42,742 nt of DNA from Zygnema cylindricum (taxonomy: Eukaryota; Streptophyta; Zygnematophyceae; Zygnematales; Zygnemataceae). A program made the translations under genes and the position numbers. The stretch spans positions 1-42,742 of the forward strand of contig JBBHKE010001896.1 in the NCBI GenBank assembly GCA_037447655.1, given 5' to 3'. The first letter of the stretch is position 1, and every line of letters begins with the position of its first letter. The notes beneath the pieces were generated by a model. The model had not been told where the DNA came from, did not search any database, and saw only the letters and a program-made list of their open reading frames with translations. Below, in pieces: positions 42,520 through 42,742 of the stretch.

Positions 42520-42742
42520 TATGTTTTTGTTTCGTTGATACATGTGTCGGTTCGCGTCTATGTTCGGTACGGCACTTGTCGATTCAATTGTACGAATCGG
42601 ACGTGAGACGATTTCGAAGAAATGCTGGGTCGCGAAGCGCGATTTGGCGTCCGTGAAATATTTCATGTTCGCCAAGCGTGACACGATCTTTTCGTCCGCG
42701 GGAATATTCTATTTGTACGACGAAGCAGCAATACTTTTGTAC
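42520..42742. other. Window end, nothing recognised
   Basis: No domain-bearing ORF or bounded repeat. Confidence 0.5.

Overview
The window looks like nuclear DNA of a plant, probably a non-seed land plant. The reasons are split genes with GT-AG introns, BTB/NPH3-type and GIL1/DUF641-type protein segments (plant families), Ty1/copia LTR retrotransposons, and many small DNA transposons in AT-rich intergenic DNA. I cannot name the species.

Layout. Positions 1-1,200 hold the 3' end of an LTR element with a small coiled-coil ORF. Positions 1,300-2,384 hold repeat debris: possible tRNA-derived SINE pieces and a 5' LTR fragment. Positions 2,385-15,270 are a copia element (LTRs 2,385-3,432 and 14,216-15,270; target duplication GAAAC) with a second copia element of the same family inside its gag gene (4,300-10,745; target duplication CTCCC). 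Both are decayed. Their primer-binding site matches the anticodon arm of initiator tRNA-Met, not its 3' end, and a possible gag ATG lies inside it.

Positions 18,089-23,385 (+) hold a four-exon gene. Two related pseudokinase-like exons are followed by a kinase exon with its catalytic motifs and by a coiled-coil exon. Every exon boundary is phase 0, and exon 2 carries a frameshift. Positions 34,765-36,738 (+) hold an Hsp70-fold (HSPA12-like) gene with a frame break. Positions 38,102-41,108 (-) hold a gene that joins an NPH3-like domain by an in-phase splice to a coiled-coil/DUF641-like (GIL1/IRKI-like) C-terminus. It has an internal stop and a frame break.

Between the genes are nonautonomous transposons with exact boundaries. 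Four are hAT-like with 8-bp duplications (16,120-17,115; 24,940-25,823; 32,948-33,224; 41,886-42,511). Three are TA-flanked, Tc1/mariner-like MITEs (26,286-26,828; 26,949-27,164; 32,779-33,506, the last holding one of the hAT MITEs). There are also CT-rich, AAAAG and AT-rich simple-repeat tracts. The three host genes do not form an operon-like unit. The kinase and Hsp70 genes share a strand, and the NPH3-DUF641 gene converges on the Hsp70 gene.

All three host genes show at least one frame problem. They may be pseudogenes, or the assembly may hold uncorrected indels; the sequence alone cannot decide.
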